This document shows, piece by piece, positions 41,363-50,843 of a stretch of 64,000 bases of DNA (position 1 is the first letter of the stretch; each line of letters starts with the position of its first letter). This DNA comes from Streptomyces sp. LaPpAH-108 (GTDB lineage Bacteria; Actinomycetota; Actinomycetes; Streptomycetales; Streptomycetaceae). Both the position numbers and the translations under genes were made by a program. The notes below the pieces were generated by a model. That model was not told where the DNA came from. It worked only from the letters and a program-made list of their open reading frames with translations, and ran no database searches. The stretch is from assembly GCF_000373625.1 (NCBI RefSeq), contig NZ_KB891998.1:164192-228191 (forward strand), read 5' to 3'.

Positions 41363-42577
41363 TCATTCTCCGGCTCGTCCGTCCTCTCGGCTTGCGTCGA
41401 GGATGCCGGGAAGGGCCTGGAGGAAGGCGTTCGCCTCGTCGTCGCGCAGGTTCAGCGGGGGCATGAGCCGTACGACGTCGGGGGCGGGCGCGTTCACCAG
41501 GAACCCGGCTTCCTGGGCCGCCGCCTGCGCCTGCGCCGCGTACGGTCCGGTGAGCACGATACCCAGCAGGAGGCCCGCGCCCCGTACATGGTCGACCAGC
41601 GGGTGGCCCAGCGCCTCGATTCCCTGGCGCAGGTTCTCGCTCTGCCGCTTGACGCTGGCGAGCAGTCCCTCGGCCTCGATGGTGTCGAGCACGGCGAGTC
41701 CGGCGGCGCAGGCGACCGGGTTGCCGCCGAAGGTGGTGCCGTGCTGGCCGGGCTGGAGCAGGTCGGCGGCGCGTCCGAAGGCGATCGTGGCGCCGAGCGG
41801 GAGTCCGCCGCCCAGGCCCTTGGCGAGGGTGACGACATCGGGGAGGACGCCGTCGTGGGCCTGGTAGGCGAACCAGTCGCCGGTGCGGCCGACGCCGGTC
41901 TGCACCTCGTCCAGGACCAGGAGGGCGCCGGTGGCGGCGGTGATGGCGCGGGCGGCCTTGAGATAGCCGGGCGGCGGGACCACGACGCCGTTCTCGCCCT
42001 GGATCGGCTCGATGATCACCAGGGCGGTCTCGTCGGTGACGGCGTCGGCGAGGGCGCGGGCGTCGCCGTAGGGCACGTGGGTGACCTCGCCGGGCAGCGG
42101 CAGGAACGGGGCCTGTTTGCCGGGCTGTCCGGTGAGCGCGAGGGCGCCCATGGTGCGGCCGTGGAAGCCGCCGGTGGTCGCGACCATGTGGGTGCGCCCG
42201 GTCAACCGGCCGATCTTGAGGGCGGCCTCGTTGGCCTCGGCGCCGGAGTTGCAGAAGAAGACCTTGCCGTCGCGCCCGAACAGGCGCAGCAGGCGTTCGG
42301 CGAGGGCGACGGGCGGCTCGGCCACGAAGAGGTTGGAGACATGGCCGAGGGACGCGATCTGCGTGCTGACGGCCGCCACGATCGCGGGGTGGGCGTGGCC
42401 GAGGGCGTTGACCGCGATACCGCCGACGAAGTCGAGATACCGCGTGCCGTCGGCGTCCCACACGGCGGTGCCCTCGCCGCGCACCAGGGGCAGGCGCGGG
42501 GTGCCGTAGTTGTTCATGAGGGCGCCCTGCCAACGGGCGGTCAGTTCCTCATTGTTGACGGTGCTCGTGTCGCTCAT
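41363..42577 (-). CDS. argD: Acetylornithine aminotransferase
   Basis: The 404-residue class III PLP aminotransferase begins MSDTSTVNNEELTARWQGAL and has the PLP region LVLDEVQTGVGRTG and lysine segment VVTLAKGLGGGLPLGA. It converts N-acetylglutamate semialdehyde to N-acetylornithine. Its ATG overlaps the argB stop (ATGA). Confidence 0.95.
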   Translation of the reverse strand: MSDTSTVNNEELTARWQGALMNNYGTPRLPLVRGEGTAVWDADGTRYLDFVGGIAVNALGHAHPAIVAAVSTQIASLGHVSNLFVAEPPVALAERLLRLFGRDGKVFFCNSGAEANEAALKIGRLTGRTHMVATTGGFHGRTMGALALTGQPGKQAPFLPLPGEVTHVPYGDARALADAVTDETALVIIEPIQGENGVVVPPPGYLKAARAITAATGALLVLDEVQTGVGRTGDWFAYQAHDGVLPDVVTLAKGLGGGLPLGATIAFGRAADLLQPGQHGTTFGGNPVACAAGLAVLDTIEAEGLLASVKRQSENLRQGIEALGHPLVDHVRGAGLLLGIVLTGPYAAQAQAAAQEAGFLVNAPAPDVVRLMPPLNLRDDEANAFLQALPGILDASREDGRAGE

Positions 42578-43491
42578 GACTCCCCCGAGGTGTCCGGCTC
42601 ATCGTCGGGCACGACCATGGTGCCGATGCCCTCGTCCGTGAAGATCTCCAGCAGGATGGAGTGCTGGACCCGGCCGTCGATGACGCGGGCCGTGGTCACG
42701 CCGTTGCGTACGGCGTAGAGGCAGCCCTCCATCTTGGGCACCATGCCCGAGGAGAGTTCGGGCAGCAGTTTCTCCAGCTGGGTGGCGGTGAGGCGGCTGA
42801 TCACCTCGTCGGAGCGCGGCCAGTCCTCGTAAAGGCCCTCGACGTCGGTGAGGACCATGAGGGTTTCGGCGCCCAGCGCAGCAGCGAGTGCCGCAGCCGC
42901 CGTATCAGCATTGACGTTGTAGACATGACCGTCGTCCTCGGAGCGGGCGATGGAGGAGACGACCGGGATGCGGCCGTCCGCGAGCAGGGCCTCGATGGCG
43001 CCGGTGTCGATCTCGGTGATCTCGCCGACGCGCCCGATGTCCACCAACTCGCCGTCGATGCGGGGCTGGTGGCGGGTCGCGGTGATGGTGTGGGCGTCCT
43101 CGCCGGTGAGGCCGACGGCGAGCGGGCCGTGCGCGTTGAGCAGGCCGACCAGTTCGCGCTGGACCTGGCCCGCGAGCACCATCCGTACGACGTCCATGGC
43201 CTCCTCGGTGGTGACCCGGAGCCCGGCCTTGAACTCGCTGACGATGCCGTGCTTGTCGAACGCGGCGCTGATCTGCGGGCCGCCGCCGTGCACGACGACC
43301 GGCTTGAGCCCGGCGTGGCGCAGGAAGACGACGTCCTGGGCGAAGGCGGCCTTCAGCTCCTCGTCGACCATGGCGTTGCCGCCGAACTTGATGACGACGG
43401 TCTTGCCGTGGTGCCGGGTGAGCCAGGGCAGCGCCTCCACGAGGATGCGGGCCTTGGGGAGCGCGGTGTGCTTCCGCGTCGGGCTGCTCAT
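42574..43491 (-). CDS. argB: Acetylglutamate kinase
   Basis: The 305-residue amino-acid kinase has VVIKFGGNAM, VVVHGGGPQISAAFDKHG, NVNADTAAAALAAALGA and the C-terminal KMEGCLYAVRNGV. It phosphorylates N-acetylglutamate and is commonly arginine-inhibited in this lineage. It overlaps argJ upstream and argD downstream by 4 bp each. Confidence 0.95.
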   Translation of the reverse strand: MSSPTRKHTALPKARILVEALPWLTRHHGKTVVIKFGGNAMVDEELKAAFAQDVVFLRHAGLKPVVVHGGGPQISAAFDKHGIVSEFKAGLRVTTEEAMDVVRMVLAGQVQRELVGLLNAHGPLAVGLTGEDAHTITATRHQPRIDGELVDIGRVGEITEIDTGAIEALLADGRIPVVSSIARSEDDGHVYNVNADTAAAALAAALGAETLMVLTDVEGLYEDWPRSDEVISRLTATQLEKLLPELSSGMVPKMEGCLYAVRNGVTTARVIDGRVQHSILLEIFTDEGIGTMVVPDDEPDTSGES

Positions 43492-44639
43492 GAGCTGTAC
43501 GCGCTGTTCTCGTGGACGTAGTCCGCGGTCAGGTCGTTGGTCCAGATGGTGGCGCTCTCGGTGCCCGCGGCGAGGTCGGCGACGATGTGCACCTCGCGGT
43601 AGCGCATGTCGACCAGGTCGCGGTCCTCGCCGACCGAGCCGTTCTTGCAGACCCAGACGTCGTTGATGGCGACGTTGAGCAGGTCGGGGTCGAAGGCGGC
43701 CTGGGTGGTGCCGATGGCGGACAGGACGCGGCCCCAGTTGGGGTCCTCGCCGTGGAGGGCGCACTTGAGGAGGTTGTTGCGGGCGATGGAGCGGCCGACC
43801 TCGACGGCGTCCTCCTCGGTGGCCGCGTTGATCACCTCCACCTTGATGTCCTTGCTGGCGCCCTCGGCGTCCCCGATGAGCTGACGGCCCAGGTCCTCGC
43901 AGACCGCGCGGACGGCCTCGGTGAACTCCTCCTGGCCCGGGGTGACGCCGGAGGCGCCGGAGGCCAGCAGCAGGACGGTGTCGTTGGTGGACATGCAGCC
44001 GTCGGAGTCGACCCGGTCGAAGGTGACCTTGGTGGCGGCGCGCAGGGCCGTGTCGAGTCCTTCGCTGTCCACGTCGGCGTCGGTGGTGAGGACGACGAGC
44101 ATGGTGGCGAGGCCGGGGGCGAGCATTCCGGCGCCCTTGGCCATGCCGCCGACGGTCCAGCCGTCACCGTCGACCACGGCGGTCTTGTGGTGGGTGTCGG
44201 TGGTCTTGATCGCGATGGCGGCCTTCTCGCCGCCGTGCTCGCTCAGGGCGGCGGCGGCCGTCCCGATGCCGGGCAGCAGCTTGTCCATCGGGAGGTGGAC
44301 GCCGATCAGCCCGGTCGAGCAGACGGCGACCTCGATCGCGCCGCGCCCCAGGACCTCGGCGGCCTTCTCGGCGGTGGCATGGGTGTCCTGGAAGCCCTTC
44401 GGGCCCGTACAGGCGTTGGCGCCACCGGAGTTGAGGACGACGACGGAGACCTCGCCGCTCTTGATCACCTGCTCCGACCACAGCACCGGGGCGGCCTTCA
44501 CGCGGTTGGCGGTGAAGACTCCGGCGGCGGCTCGGCGGGGGCCGGTGTTGACCACGAGGGCCAGGTCGGGGTTGCCGTTGTCCTTGATCCCGGCGGCGAT
44601 GCCCGCCGCGGTGAATCCCTTGGCCGCTGTGACGCTCAA
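43488..44639 (-). CDS. argJ: Bifunctional ornithine acetyltransferase / N-acetylglutamate synthase
   Basis: The 383-residue ArgJ recycles the acetyl group from acetylornithine to glutamate. The self-cleavage site is the Ala-Thr bond in KGAGMLAPGLATMLV, with Thr as the nucleophile. TNDTVLLLASGASG and the C-terminal DPNWGRVLSAIG and DYVHENSAYSS are typical. The start is TTG 44639, whose TGA (TTGA, 44636-44639) is the argC stop, an unusual overlap. Confidence 0.94.
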   Translation of the reverse strand: MSVTAAKGFTAAGIAAGIKDNGNPDLALVVNTGPRRAAAGVFTANRVKAAPVLWSEQVIKSGEVSVVVLNSGGANACTGPKGFQDTHATAEKAAEVLGRGAIEVAVCSTGLIGVHLPMDKLLPGIGTAAAALSEHGGEKAAIAIKTTDTHHKTAVVDGDGWTVGGMAKGAGMLAPGLATMLVVLTTDADVDSEGLDTALRAATKVTFDRVDSDGCMSTNDTVLLLASGASGVTPGQEEFTEAVRAVCEDLGRQLIGDAEGASKDIKVEVINAATEEDAVEVGRSIARNNLLKCALHGEDPNWGRVLSAIGTTQAAFDPDLLNVAINDVWVCKNGSVGEDRDLVDMRYREVHIVADLAAGTESATIWTNDLTADYVHENSAYSS

Positions 44640-45664
44640 GGCGCGACTCCGATCGTGGAAAGCCCGGTGGTCTCGTCGAGCCCGAGGGCGATGTTCATGC
44701 TCTGTACGGCACCGCCCGCGGTGCCCTTGGTCAGGTTGTCGAGGGCGCTGATCGCGATGACGCGGTGGGCGTCGGGGTCGTACGCGACCTGCACCTGGAC
44801 GGTGTTGGAGCCGGTGACGGAGCCGGTCGCGGGCCACTGCCCCTCGGGGAGCAGATGCACGAACGGCTCGTCGGCGTACGCCTTCTCGTAGGCGGCGCGC
44901 ACCGCCTGGGCGTCCACCCCCAAACCCGCCTTCGCACTGCACGTGGCGAGGATGCCGCGTGGCATGGGCGCGAGGGTAGGCGTGAACGAGACGGAGACGC
45001 GCTGTCCGGCCGCCGCGCCGAGGTTCTGGATCATCTCCGGGGTGTGCCGGTGGCCGCCCCCCACGCCGTACGGCGCCATGGACCCCATGACCTCGCTGCC
45101 GAGCAGATGCGCCTTGGGCGCCTTGCCCGCGCCCGAGGTGCCGGAGGCGGCGACGATCACGGCCTCGGGCTCGACGAGTCCGGCGGCGTACGCCGGGAAC
45201 AGCGCGAGTGAGACGGCCGTCGGGTAGCAGCCGGGCACCGCGACGCGCTTGGACCCCTCCAACGCGGCGCGGGCACCCGGCAGTTCGGGCAGGCCGTACG
45301 GCCAGGTACCGGCGTGCGGGCTCCCGTAGAACCGCTCCCAGTCCCCGGCGTCCTTCAGCCGGAAGTCGGCGCCCATGTCGATCACGAGCACATCCGGCCC
45401 GAGCTGCTCGGCGACGGCGGCGGACTGCCCGTGCGGCAGCGCGAGGAACACGACATCGTGCCCGGCGAGCGTGTCGGCACTGGTCTCCTCCAGCACCCGC
45501 CCGGCGAGCGGCACGAGCTGCGGCTGCAGCGCTCCCAGCCGCTGCCCGGCATTCCCGTGCGCCGTCACAGCCCCGATCTCGACCCCCGGATGCCCGAGCA
45601 GCAGCCGCAGCACCTCTCCCCCGGCATACCCACTGGCCCCGGCGACAGCTACGCGCACGGTCAT
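44636..45664 (-). CDS. argC: N-acetyl-gamma-glutamyl-phosphate reductase
   Basis: The 342-residue protein begins MTVRVAVAGASGYAGGEVL, with an NADP Rossmann loop and catalytic Cys in VAVPGCYPTAVSLAL. It reduces N-acetylglutamyl phosphate. It is the first gene of argCJBDR. A GGAGG site precedes the ATG and a putative ARG box lies about 35-55 bp upstream. Confidence 0.95.
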   Translation of the reverse strand: MTVRVAVAGASGYAGGEVLRLLLGHPGVEIGAVTAHGNAGQRLGALQPQLVPLAGRVLEETSADTLAGHDVVFLALPHGQSAAVAEQLGPDVLVIDMGADFRLKDAGDWERFYGSPHAGTWPYGLPELPGARAALEGSKRVAVPGCYPTAVSLALFPAYAAGLVEPEAVIVAASGTSGAGKAPKAHLLGSEVMGSMAPYGVGGGHRHTPEMIQNLGAAAGQRVSVSFTPTLAPMPRGILATCSAKAGLGVDAQAVRAAYEKAYADEPFVHLLPEGQWPATGSVTGSNTVQVQVAYDPDAHRVIAISALDNLTKGTAGGAVQSMNIALGLDETTGLSTIGVAP

Positions 45665-45698
45665 GTCAGCCTCCTTCATTGGCATGACTATACGTAGC

Positions 45699-45719
45699 GC
45701 TGCACGTTTATGCAATGAG
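45699..45719. promoter_or_regulatory. Putative ARG box upstream of argC
   Basis: On the minus strand the stretch CTCATTGCATAAACGTGCAG has TTGCAT and GTGCAG half-sites, as in other Streptomyces arg promoters. It is in a locally A/T-rich patch between argC and the AraC gene. A second, weaker GCATGAC-like site lies nearer the argC start. Confidence 0.55.
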
Positions 45720-45869
45720 TCGGTACCGACGGGTATGACCCCCACGCGGAGTCGTCGGCAACGGCCGGCCCGGTCGGCGTCCCACCCGACATCATCGGGC
45801 ACCGATAGTCGGGCCCGGCCTCCCCCGCCCCGCCTACCGTCGGTGATGTCAGAAGGAAGGGACCGGCGC

Positions 45870-46757
45870 GTGCTGGAGCGGCTCAATCATGTGATGGACC
45901 GGATCGAGCAGGGGCTCGACGGGAGCGTGGACGTGGAGGAGTTGGCGCGGGTCGCGGCCACCTCCGTGTATCACCTGCGGCGGATGTTCTCCGCGCTCGC
46001 GGGGATGCCGTTGTCCGAGTACGTACGGCGCAGACGGCTCACGCTCGCCGCGGCGGAGGTGGTCGCGGGGCGGGAGACGCTGCTCGACATCGCCCTGCGG
46101 TACGGCTACGGCTCGGGCGAGGCGTTCGCGCGGGCGTTCCGGGCGATGCACGGGGTCGGGCCGGGTGAGGCCCGGCGGACCGGCGCGACGCTCAGTTCGC
46201 AGCCCCGGATGTCCTTCCGTCTCGTGATCGAAGGGAGTGGTGACATGCGACACCGGATCGAGGAGAAGCCGGAGTTCGGCGTCGTCGGGTTCAAGGCCAG
46301 GGTGCCGTTGGTGCACCAGGGGCCGAACCGGGCGATCATGGACTTCGTCCGGGGGATCGACAAGGAGGAGCTGGCGCGGCTGGCGAAGCTGTCGGACCAG
46401 GAGCCGGAGGGGATCGTCGCGGTCTGCGACGACCTGGACCCGAGCCGGGCCGAGGGCACGGAGCTTGACTACTACCACGGGGTGATCACCTCGGCGCCCG
46501 CGCCCGGTCACCTCGCGACCCTGGCCGTCCCGGCCGGTACCTGGGCCGTGTTCGGCGTCTCGGGGCCCCTGCCGGACGCGGTCCAGCTGCTGTGGCGGGA
46601 CGTGTTCACGCAGTGGTTCCCGTCCAACCCGTACGCCGGCCGTCCCGGCCCGGAGATCCTGCGGGTCCGTCCCGGCCCGGACGGCAGCGAGGCCGACTGC
46701 GAGCTGTGGCTGCCGGTGGAGGAGGCGGGCCGGAGCGCCGGGGACGGGCGCCCGTAA
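45870..46757 (+). CDS. AraC-family regulator with GyrI-like effector domain
   Basis: The 295-residue protein has an N-terminal AraC double helix-turn-helix (about 5-105; DVEELARVAATSVYHLRRMFSALAG in outline; RYGYGSGEAFARAFR) followed by a GyrI-like effector-binding domain (about 130-290). This is the Rob/SoxS-like architecture used for multidrug sensing. GTG 45870 was chosen because GGAAGGG lies at the right distance; ATG 45846 upstream has no ribosome site. It is followed by two small genes on the same strand. Confidence 0.87.
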   Translation: MLERLNHVMDRIEQGLDGSVDVEELARVAATSVYHLRRMFSALAGMPLSEYVRRRRLTLAAAEVVAGRETLLDIALRYGYGSGEAFARAFRAMHGVGPGEARRTGATLSSQPRMSFRLVIEGSGDMRHRIEEKPEFGVVGFKARVPLVHQGPNRAIMDFVRGIDKEELARLAKLSDQEPEGIVAVCDDLDPSRAEGTELDYYHGVITSAPAPGHLATLAVPAGTWAVFGVSGPLPDAVQLLWRDVFTQWFPSNPYAGRPGPEILRVRPGPDGSEADCELWLPVEEAGRSAGDGRP

Positions 46758-46766
46758 GCTCGGGGC

Positions 46767-47006
46767 ATGGATGTGTGGGTGCCGTACCTGGTCCTGTGCG
46801 GTGGGCTGGTCGTCGTGCTGGGCGCGCTGACCCTGCTCGCCCGGTTCGTACGGCGACGGGGCGGCGGAGGTGCCGGAGCCGTGCTCGCCGCGTACGAGGA
46901 GGCGTTCCGGGCCACCAGTCACGTCGCGTATCACGAGGTCACGGCGCAGGCCCGGCGGAAGAAGCCGGTCGGCTCGCCCGACGGGCCGGGAAAGAGGGCC
47001 ACGTGA
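46767..47006 (+). CDS. Small single-pass membrane protein
   Basis: The 79-residue protein has one N-terminal membrane helix (about 6-26; YLVLCGGLVVVLGALTLLARF in outline) and a basic Gly-rich junction (RRRGGGG). A short cytoplasmic helix (VLAAYEEAFRATSHVAYHEV) and a basic tail follow. The stop overlaps the next start (GTGA), so it is coupled to the lipocalin-like gene. Function is unknown. Confidence 0.75.
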   Translation: MDVWVPYLVLCGGLVVVLGALTLLARFVRRRGGGGAGAVLAAYEEAFRATSHVAYHEVTAQARRKKPVGSPDGPGKRAT

Positions 47007-47494
47007 AGAACCAGGACCCCGTCGCGAAGGGCCACCATCCCGTCGCGAAGGGCCCCCACTCCGTCCCCGACACCCTGGCCCATCTCGCCGGGCGCTGGCG
47101 CGTCACCCGTGAGGTGCGGGACCTCGCGAGCGGGGAGACCGGCCGTTTCGAGGGCACCACCGTCTTCGCGCCGCTGCCGGACGGCGCACCCGGGCTGCTG
47201 CACGAGGAGTCCGGGGAATTCACCTGGCAGGGCGTGGCCCGGCCCGCGACCCGCACGCTGCGTTTCCTGCCCGGGCAGGAGCCCGGCACGGCGGACGTAC
47301 GGTTCGCGGACGGGCGCCCCTTCCACGCGCTGGATCTGCGGACGGGGCATGACGTCGCCGGGCACCCCTGCTCCGCCGACTTCTACCGGGGCGAGTTCAC
47401 CGTCACCGACGCCGACCACTGGCGCTCGGTGTGGCGGGTGGGCGGTCCGGCGAAGGACCTGGTGCTGACCACGGATTACGTGCGCGAAGGCTGA
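47003..47494 (+). CDS. DUF6314-like lipocalin-fold protein
   Basis: The GTG at 47003 gives 163 residues. A short N-terminal duplication (DPVAKGHH then HPVAKGPH) precedes a beta-rich domain from about residue 25 (LAHLAGRWRVTREV, TLRFLPGQEPGTADVRFADG in outline, HPCSADFYRGEFTV, GPAKDLVLTTDYV). The pattern fits the small barrel family I know as DUF6314, with unknown ligand. It is coupled to the preceding membrane protein. Confidence 0.75.
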   Translation: MKNQDPVAKGHHPVAKGPHSVPDTLAHLAGRWRVTREVRDLASGETGRFEGTTVFAPLPDGAPGLLHEESGEFTWQGVARPATRTLRFLPGQEPGTADVRFADGRPFHALDLRTGHDVAGHPCSADFYRGEFTVTDADHWRSVWRVGGPAKDLVLTTDYVREG

Positions 47495-47506
47495 CCGCCC
47501 CGGTAC

Positions 47507-48100
47507 TCACGTGTGCGAGGGCTGCGCGGACACCCCGTCCAGCTGGAGGTTCCAGCGGCCCGAGCCGCCGACGACGGTGGTGGCCGACAGCGGGCGTACG
47601 TCGATGTTCCAGTAGGTCGCGGGCGGCGCCTTCAGCGCGTACACCAGGGCCGCGCGGATCACGGCGGGCTCGGCCACGGCGACGATCCGGCCGTACTCGT
47701 CCACCGGCCGGGTGTCGAGCCAGCCGCCGACCCGGGAGATGAAGGCCAGCAGGGACTCGCCGCCGTGCGGTGCGGAGCGCGGGTCGGTCAGCCAGGCGTC
47801 CACCGCCTGCGGTTCGCGTGCCATCGCCTCGCCCAGGGTCAGTCCGCGCCAGCGGCCCATGTCGCAGTCGCGCAGGGCGAGTTGGACCAGCGGGGCGTAC
47901 CCGAGGGCGTCGCCGGTGGCGCGGGCGCGCGGGGTCGGGGAGCAGTAGCGCAGCTCGGCCGCGGCCAGCGGGAGCAGGTACCCGACCATCCGCTGCACCT
48001 CGTCCCAGCCCGCCTGGTCCAGCGGCCGGTCGTCCCCGAAGCGCTCGGCGTACGACGGGGAACCGTGGGCAGCCGCGACGAACGTCACCCGAAGTGGCAT
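47507..48100 (-). CDS. Histidine-phosphatase-fold protein with altered catalytic residues
   Basis: The 197-residue protein follows the phosphoglycerate-mutase-like pattern: N-terminal strand, YCSPTPRARATGDAL, then a HGGESLLAFISRV segment. The catalytic RHG motif is AHG here (residues 11-13), and the late catalytic His region reads AVAEPAVIRAALV, where active members have a His before the Gly-Gly. Both changes predict weak or no classical phosphatase activity. Similar divergent proteins occur in Streptomyces. It is convergent with the small lipocalin-like gene. Confidence 0.75.
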   Translation of the reverse strand: MPLRVTFVAAAHGSPSYAERFGDDRPLDQAGWDEVQRMVGYLLPLAAAELRYCSPTPRARATGDALGYAPLVQLALRDCDMGRWRGLTLGEAMAREPQAVDAWLTDPRSAPHGGESLLAFISRVGGWLDTRPVDEYGRIVAVAEPAVIRAALVYALKAPPATYWNIDVRPLSATTVVGGSGRWNLQLDGVSAQPSHT

Positions 48101-48225
48101 GGGCCGATGGTGGGCCCAGGACGGGTACCGGTCAAGGGCGATCAGCCCCGGCTCATCCGGAGTGACCGGAAAACACCGCCGCGCCGGACGTCAACTCCCA
48201 AAAAAATCAAGGGACTTGTCGGGCT

Positions 48226-49657
48226 TCACCGCACTTCGTCGTACGCGGCCCGCAACCGCCGTACCCCCTCCGTGATCTCCCCCGTCCCGGCGACCGCCGC
48301 GAAGCTCAGCCGGATGTGGGGTGCCGGGGGCTCGGCGCTGAAGTAGGCGCGGCCGGGGGTGACGGAGACGCCCGCACGCAGGGCGGCGCCGATCAGGGCC
48401 GCTTCCGTGACGCCCTCGGGCAGCCGCAGCCAGAGATGGAAGCCGCCGAACGGGATGTGCGGCACGGTGAGTTCGGGAAGCTGGAGGGCGAGCGCGCCGG
48501 TCATCGTCTCCCGGCGGACCGCCAACTCGGCCGACAGCGACCGCAGATGGCGCGACCAGGCCGGGGAGCCGACGAGTTCGAGGGCCGCCTCCTGGAGCGG
48601 CCGGGGCACGAAGAAGCTGTCCACGACCTGGATGGCGCGCAGCCGTTCGAGGACCGGGCCGCGTGCGGCGAGGGCGGCCACCCGGAAGCTGGGCGAGGTC
48701 GCCTTGGTGAGCGAGCCGACGTGGACGACGACGCCGTCCGGGTCGTCGGCCGCGAGCGGGCGGGGCAGCGGGGGCGCGTCGGCGTGCGCGAGGCGGCGTA
48801 CGTAGTCGTCCTCGATGACGAAGGCGCCCGAGGCGCGGGCGATGCGCAGCACCTCGGCGCGGCGGTCGGGGGCGAGGACGGCGCCGGTGGGGTTCTGGAA
48901 GAGCGGCTGGCAGACGAAGACGCGGGCGCCGGTGGCGCGGAAGGCGTCGGCGAGCAGGTCGGGGCGTACGCCGTCGCGGTCGACCGGCACCGGTACGGGC
49001 CTGAGCCCGGCGGCGCGGGCGAGGTCCAGCATCCCGGGGTAGGTGGGCGACTCGACGAGGACGGGGGTACCGGCCGGGGCGAGCGCGCGCAGCGCGGTGG
49101 CAAGGGCGGACTGGCCGCCCGCCGCGATCAGCACCTCCGCGGCGGTGACGGAGCCGCCGATGCCGCGCGCGAACCACTCGCGCAGCTCGGGCAGCCCCTC
49201 CAGCGGCGGGCGGCCCCAGGCGCCGGGGCGCCGTCCGGCGCGGGCGAGGGCCGCGGCCATGGCCTGCTCGGGCTGGAGGCCGGGGTGCGGGTAGCCGCCG
49301 CTCAGCTCCAGGACGCCGGGCGGCGGCGCGGGCAGCGAGATCATGACGCCGGAGGCGTCCACGGTGCGGGGGACGACATCGCCGGTGCCATCGGCGCTGA
49401 GCGCGACCTCCTGCCACGAGGTGTCCCCGGCGGGCGGGGCCGTGGTGCGCGGGCGGGCCCGGAAGGCACCGGCGCCGGGCCGGGTGACGACCAGCCCCTC
49501 GGCGGCGAGCTGGGCGAGCGCCCGCGAGACGGTCACCGGGCTCACCCGAAAGCGTTCGACGAGGGCCCGGCTCGACGGCAGCTTCTCGCCCGGTGAGTAG
49601 CGGTTCAGCTCCCGCCGCAGCCGTTCCGCCAGTTCGCGCACACTGCTACGCTCGTTC

Positions 49658-49659
<2 letters not shown>
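48226..49659 (-). CDS. MocR-type GntR/aminotransferase regulator
   Basis: The 477-residue protein has an N-terminal GntR winged helix (about 5-70; GEKLPSSRALVERFRVSPVTVSRALAQL in outline) and a class-I aminotransferase domain (about 100-475). The PLP lysine lies in HVGSLTKATSPSFR, and NPTGAVL and the late SFAAV regions are in place. MocR regulators sense PLP or amines. The ATG at 49659 shares the tetramer CATG with the start of the divergent EamA gene, so this protein probably controls that transporter. Confidence 0.88.
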
Positions 49660-50572
<913 letters not shown>

Positions 50573-50591
50573 CCGTGAGGAGGGTCCTGAG

Positions 50592-50789
50592 ATGCGTGCG
50601 CACAAGGGGGACCACCTTGTCCAGCACGGGAGAGTGGTCGGACAGCACGACCAGGTCTCGGAAGTGGTGGAAGTGATCGGCGAGGAGGGCGAACCGCCCT
50701 ACCGCGTCCGCTTCGAGGACGGACACGAGGCCATCATGTCTCCCGGGCCGGACTGCCAGGTCCAGCACCACGAGGACGAGTCGACGTAG
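50592..50789 (+). CDS. DUF1918-domain small protein
   Basis: The 65-residue protein begins MRAHKGDHLVQHGRVVGQHD and has the DUF1918 pattern (GDHL...GRVVG; EVIGEEGEPPYRVRFEDGHEAIMSPGPD in outline). It resembles a small SH3-like barrel of unknown role that is common in actinomycetes. AGGAGGGT precedes the ATG, and it follows eamA by 19 bp. Confidence 0.85.
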   Translation: MRAHKGDHLVQHGRVVGQHDQVSEVVEVIGEEGEPPYRVRFEDGHEAIMSPGPDCQVQHHEDEST

Positions 50790-50843
50790 CCGAGTCGAGC
50801 AGCCGAGGACCAGCCGCGCCGAGACAGGCGAACGGCAACGGGG

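Noticed and set aside
45846..45869. Upstream ATG start for the AraC gene
   Set aside because: It lacks a ribosome site, while GTG 45870 has GGAAGGG at a proper distance and begins at the domain.
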